Shown: piece by piece, positions 60,190-64,000 of the stretch
Numbering within the stretch: the first letter of the stretch is position 1
How the letters are laid out: the number at the start of each line of letters is the position of its first letter
Assembly: GCA_947646735.1 (NCBI GenBank)
Contig: CANTFK010000222.1
Location: 1 to 64,000 of the forward strand
Length of the DNA stretch: 64,000 nucleotides
Reading direction: 5' to 3'
DNA from: Peronospora farinosa
Lineage: Eukaryota > Oomycota > Peronosporomycetes > Peronosporales > Peronosporaceae
Position numbers and translations under genes: made by a program
Notes under the pieces: generated by a model
Databases searched by the model: none
Told to the model about the DNA's origin: nothing
Seen by the model: only the letters and a program-made list of their open reading frames with translations

Positions 60190-61983
60190 AGAATCACATC
60201 AGCAATTTTGTGAAATCCACTCCACCAAAGTTTCCATATCGTGTCTACTACATTGAGGTAGCGAGCCTCCCGTGCACTGCTGCAGAGATCAGATCTCTGT
60301 CAGAGTCATCAAAAGATTTACTTTACGACCTCAAGGCCGGCGACATCGAGTAAGTGTGCGTCGTTTCATCCGCCGATGCAGCCAGTGAAGAAGTTCTCTA
60401 GTCTCGCCTAGAGAGCGCCGAGCCTAAATCAGTGCACGAAGAACGCTCCCGGCACAGTCTTGGGATGCCCTTCGTGCTTCGGGCAGCCCTGTCTACGATA
60501 TAGCCCGTGAGTACGCCGATATTTTGTCGGAGAAATTCCTGCTGAGCTTCGGGCGGATCGTGGTGTGCGGCACGAGATAGATCTCGTGCCAGGATCGAGG
60601 TATTGCGTGACTCAGCAGGGCCGTTACCGCGTGATATAGTCATCGCTATTGATGAAATTTTTAGGGTCGCCGTAAGGCTGGTCATGTCTGCGATAGTATC
60701 TCGCCACACTCGAGCCCGACTTTCTGTGTGTAAAAGCCTCCTGTGATAGCGTATTGTGCACGCCATCAAAAAGCTGAATGACGCCACGATACCGGATCAA
60801 ACGCCTATCCCTCGAAAAGACATGGTATTAAATACCATGTCCGGGAGCGAGATCTACAGCGCCATAGATCTGACAGACGGTTTCTATCAGATCCTCATGA
60901 GGGACAGTGACATTCCGTTCACTACGGTCAGCACCCCAAGCGGGATGATTTGGGAGTGGTTAGTCATGCCACAAGGTCTTAAGAACGCTCCAGCTACGTT
61001 CAATCGGATGGTGACACAAGTACTTCGTCCACTTCGCGATTTTGCACCGAGCTGCTTCGATGATATTTTTGTTTACAGCCGCGCTTAGAAAAATCTCAGC
61101 GCTACGGAGGTACACCTTCGACACTTGAAGCAGGTGTTTCAAGTTATGCGCGAGAATACTTTGTATGCGAATTTAAAGAAATGCGTCTTCTGCGCTCCCG
61201 AGATACCAGTACTCGGTTGTTACGTCAGCAAGGATGGTGTCCGCGCTGATCCTGAGAAGATCTCATCGATCTGTTCTTGGCCAACGCCCAGGAACCAAAC
61301 TACGTCAATGGCTCGGTATGGCGAATTACTTGCATAAGTATACGAAGAATTTTGCTGAACCAATTCAGCAATATGAACTCGTTGAATTAACTGAAATTGT
61401 TTCTCTGTAAAGACTTCAGCCGCTGGTTCCATCACTTCTTCCGGAAAATTTTGACGTCATTGACATTGCTCAAGAAAGACGCAGTATGGTTATGGAAGGC
61501 ATAACATCAATCTGCATTGGACTACGTGAAAAAGAGCTTGTCCGAGGCACCAGCGCCGATGCTACCTGATTTCTCCAAGCCATTCCACGTCGAATGTGAC
61601 GCAAGAAATTTCTCTATAGGATGTGCCCTCATGCAACTTGATGACGAGGGTCGAGAGCGCGTCATGAGGTTTTGATCACGACAGATGAAACCTGCCGAGA
61701 AATTTATCCGGTACACGACAAGGAACTTTTGGCTATGCGTTACGCGCTAATCAAGTTTAGAGTATATTTGCTCGGTGAAAAGATGTTTTCTATCTACGCA
61801 GATCACGCATCATTGCGTACCGCCGTCAAGAGTCCTCACTTGTCCCAACGTATGGCACGGTGGTTGTCATTTTTTTGCCAAGTATAATTTTGTGGTGCAT
61901 TACAAGCCTGGCAAGAATAACATTCTCGCCGATGCGCTTTCTCGTCGTCCTGATTACGTCCCTCAGCGCGACATGGGTCATTA
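60190..61983 (+). pseudogene. Gypsy RT and RNase H (family B), decayed; no integrase
   Basis: Starts with the conserved YIEVAS segment (60245). Shifted pieces of the pre-RT region follow, with RHEIDLVPG at 60566-60592. The longest ORF (60756-61088) carries IPRKDMVLNTM, YSAIDLTDGFYQI, WLVMPQGLKNAPATFNRMV and the catalytic F-D-D-I (61059-61064), which is intact here. A TAG follows at 61086. ORF 61125-61337 gives the thumb (LKKCVFCAPEIPVLGCYVSK). RNase H pieces are ETCREIYPVHDKELLAMRYAL (61680-61745), IYADHASLRT and DALSRRPDY (61931-61957). Then a stop (61981) and the LTR at 62014: integrase is missing altogether. Confidence 0.88.
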
Positions 61984-62013
61984 AACAGAGAATGTTGATG
62001 ACGACGATGATAC

Positions 62014-62528
62014 TGTGGTAAAGTCGATCGAAGGATTTTTGATCATCGGTGGGAAAATGATTTGAGTGTGGACCACATATGGAATGGATAGATATTATGG
62101 GATTACAATTGGCTATACTATGGGCGCGATCAGGCTTATTTGATCGATCAACTGATCGTCGGAATTTCTTCGTTATACTATTGAACCGATCTGATTTTAT
62201 CAGGTCGATCAATCGATCGTCTAGGATCGTTGCAGCCCAAGTAAAGATTACGACTACATGTCAACCTTTTATGCTCAATAATGATTGATCGGGATCGCGA
62301 TTGAGGCAATTGGCATGAATATAATTTCGGTCAGATTATCATGGATACATTTGCAATCAGATCAACAAATGCGATCACGATCGACAAAGGCAATCACGGT
62401 CGACAAAGGCAATTACGATCGACAAAGGCGATCACAACCGACAAAGGCGATCACAATTGACAAAGGCGATAAAATAATGTGGTGAAGTGGGTTCTCAAAA
62501 TTGTATGATGAGACCCCAGACCACTCAC
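62014..62528 (+). mobile_element. LTR-B fragment (U3), plus orientation
   Basis: Starts TGTGGTAAAG at 62014 and matches the minus fragment 39150-39418 for about 230 bp. A second start-like TGTGGTGAAG occurs at 62478. It is interrupted at 62529 by the reversed full-length LTR. The short ORFs on it (62079-62485) are not genes. Confidence 0.75.
62361..62475 (+). repeat. 19-bp tandem repeat in LTR-B U3
   Basis: Six degenerate copies of 'gacaaaggcRatcacgatc', the first (62361-62380) most diverged. Confidence 0.85.
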
Positions 62529-63578
62529 TGTGCCGAACTACCGACTGTCGAAGGGGGTACCCCGATGCCGCGTATATACCTTCTTCTCACCTTGTGTACC
62601 CGTCGGCTGGCGGGTTGCACTCTTCGGAAGACTTGGTGAGGATGTAGACGTCTGCATTAAGGGAGGTAGACCCATGGGCCTTGAGTGGATATGCTTCACT
62701 CGATGAGCCGGTAGGTGACCACTCGATAGACCTTGTCGAGAGTGGACTTAGAACCAATTTCTATAGGGAGCTTGTCGTCCCTGGCCTTTTCCTTCGTGTT
62801 TCAGGGGTATTAACCACCTGGCCTTTACTTTGCTCCCGGACCTTGAGGTGAGGGAGACCGCTTCCAATAGCGGGTCTTGGGGGGTGTTGCTACTCGAACG
62901 AGCTCACAGGCCAAATATATCCTGGAGCTCTATTCGCACTTAAACTTCGCTACACAACTGTCTTCGACGGGCAGCCAAGATATATCCCTTCCCGGAACAG
63001 TGAGTAACTTAGAGCAAGTTCTTCTTGGGTGACGGAGTCGTGCAACGTAGATCGCAAATTGAGTAGCATTTAATATAGTCCTATCCTTTTAACTCCTTTA
63101 CTCTATCCTTGCCTGAAGATCTGATTCCTTGCGTCGACTGGTCTGATCTTTGTGGTAACTGGTCCGGAGTGGCTGAACCCCGAGTGGCCGAGGTCGACTG
63201 ACGAGAGATCCAGGTTGGCCAATGAGGGACCAAAGGTCTACCAGCGAGGGACCGGGTCGACCAATGAGGGATCCAGGTCTATCAACAAGAGACCAGGTCG
63301 ACCAATAAGGGACCCAAGTCGACCGATGAGGGGCCTGGGTCTACCAACGAGGAGCCGAGTCTATCAATGGAAGGCCATGGTCCACTCCCTTCGGCACCGG
63401 TTAACCGGTACCTTGATACTGATTTTTCTTCGGTGGGTCCTGCAGATTGTTACCCGCCAACAGTCGCTCCCCTTCGAGGCCTTTATCTCTCTGGTCACTT
63501 GTCCCTGACCATCGGTCTATACTCCGAATCCAACTGGATTCTGGGACCTCCACATCACCAAATAAGCACTTCACCACA
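62529..63578 (-). mobile_element. Full-length LTR-B (~1.05 kb), minus orientation
   Basis: On the minus strand it runs from TGTGGTGAAG at 63578 to ...GGCACA at 62529, giving TG...CA ends. The U5 end matches 60085-60173 in reverse. A TATA-like TATATTAAA lies near 63071-63079 (minus). A purine-rich GCAGGGGGCGGC immediately precedes the start, like the 39418 copy. The element's internal part therefore lies to the right and leaves the window. Confidence 0.7.
63192..63372. repeat. ~21-bp minisatellite in LTR-B U3
   Basis: About nine copies of 20-22 bases, consensus near 'ggtcgaccaatgagggacca'. It produces a heptad-like repeat in the plus ORF 63152-63508, which I regard as fortuitous. Confidence 0.88.
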
Positions 63579-63596
63579 GCCGCCCCCTGCACTTGC

Positions 63597-64000
63597 TCAG
63601 CCGTACAACACATTGAGCACGCGCATGTCTTCACTTTCTTTGTCACGTAGATCCCTTACTGTTTTCTTTGTTGATCGTCCTTCTCTAACTCGTGTCTGTC
63701 CAGCCATGTCTTCCCCTGGTTCTGACCCACCGTCTGCTGACCCACCGTCCGCTGACCCACCGGCTAAAGAGTCGTCCTCGATCGTCCCCGCGCCTTCGGT
63801 TGACCCTCCATTCGAAGAGGTGTCCTTGATCGATCTTCCCGGGCCGGTATCTTTACCGTTGAGTTCTGCCGAAACTGTCGTCATTGACAGCTCTCCTGTC
63901 TTCACCGCTTTGCCTCCTGCCAAGACGGCTGATACTTCTGCCACGTCGGTCTCCATGGTTGACACTCCGTCTTCCGCGCCAGTCGACGTGCGTTTAGCTC
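63597..64000 (-). CDS. Putative C-terminal end of a minus-strand element polyprotein (partial)
   Basis: The minus frame is open from the window edge to a stop at 63597, 18 bp before the LTR start, where a pol stop codon would be expected. It is rich in Gly, Ser, Thr and acidic residues, with a GGSADGGSADGGS repeat and a basic/acidic tail (KKTVRDLRDKESEDMRV). No domain recognised. The plus strand is open over the same stretch (63367 to the edge, with PPSADPPSADPP), so the true coding strand is uncertain. LTR polarity favours minus; codon use looks at least as natural on plus. Confidence 0.35.
   Translation of the reverse strand, partial: AKRTSTGAEDGVSTMETDVAEVSAVLAGGKAVKTGELSMTTVSAELNGKDTGPGRSIKDTSSNGGSTEGAGTIEDDSLAGGSADGGSADGGSEPGEDMAGQTRVREGRSTKKTVRDLRDKESEDMRVLNVLYG

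Noticed and set aside
39150..64000. tRNA or rRNA genes
   Set aside because: I looked for B-box-like GGTTCRANNCC stretches and conserved rRNA words and found none convincing.

Overview
The window is eukaryotic and reads as an oomycete (Peronosporales: Phytophthora or downy-mildew type) repeat-rich region. The main evidence is a broken secreted effector with an N-terminal signal peptide, an RXLR motif (R-S-L-R) and an acidic DEDER (dEER-like) motif near 46.7-46.9 kb. It is surrounded by decayed Ty3/gypsy retroelements. I see no intact gene, no rRNA or tRNA gene and no CRISPR array. Almost every coding remnant carries frameshifts or stops.

Region 1 (1-39149) is one uninterrupted head-to-tail satellite array with a period of about 770 bp. 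It holds 51 anchored units plus a partial unit at the left edge, so it continues beyond the window. Small open frames recur in every unit (about 73-123 aa), but their frame changes with 1-base indels between units, so they are not maintained genes. The units carry two adjacent small hairpins, one of which exists in two matched versions, a 17-bp palindrome, and one strikingly variable triplet inside otherwise constant sequence. Subfamily blocks and higher-order repeats are visible.

Region 2 (39150-44510) is a minus-strand retroelement complex built from two gypsy families. Family B supplies a U3 LTR fragment cut off at the array edge, reverse transcriptase, and protease with a repetitive linker. 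Family A supplies another protease, gag with a degenerate zinc knuckle, and a 5' LTR whose U3 is a train of hairpins. Region 3 (44511-52472) is an island lying between two head-to-head family-A LTRs. It holds the RXLR effector pseudogene (minus), a 64-bp tandem repeat, a NOP14-like pseudogene (plus) and a Tc1/mariner transposase pseudogene (minus).

Region 4 (52473-58060) has a plus-strand family-A LTR and gag remnant, an unidentified decayed coding stretch interrupted by a reversed gypsy chromodomain, then a family-B gag. Region 5 (58180-64000) has family-B protease, an LTR inserted between protease and RT, RT-RNase H that runs into a 3' LTR with no integrase, and a full-length minus-strand B LTR whose element leaves the window at the right edge.

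Nothing suggests the genes act together. The window is best read as heterochromatin-like accessory DNA: a satellite abutting nested retroelements with a decayed effector locus. The most interesting sequence-level signals are the variable triplet and paired hairpins of the satellite, and an excess of perfect inverted repeats in the retroelement half, including palindromes more perfect in one element copy than in its relative.
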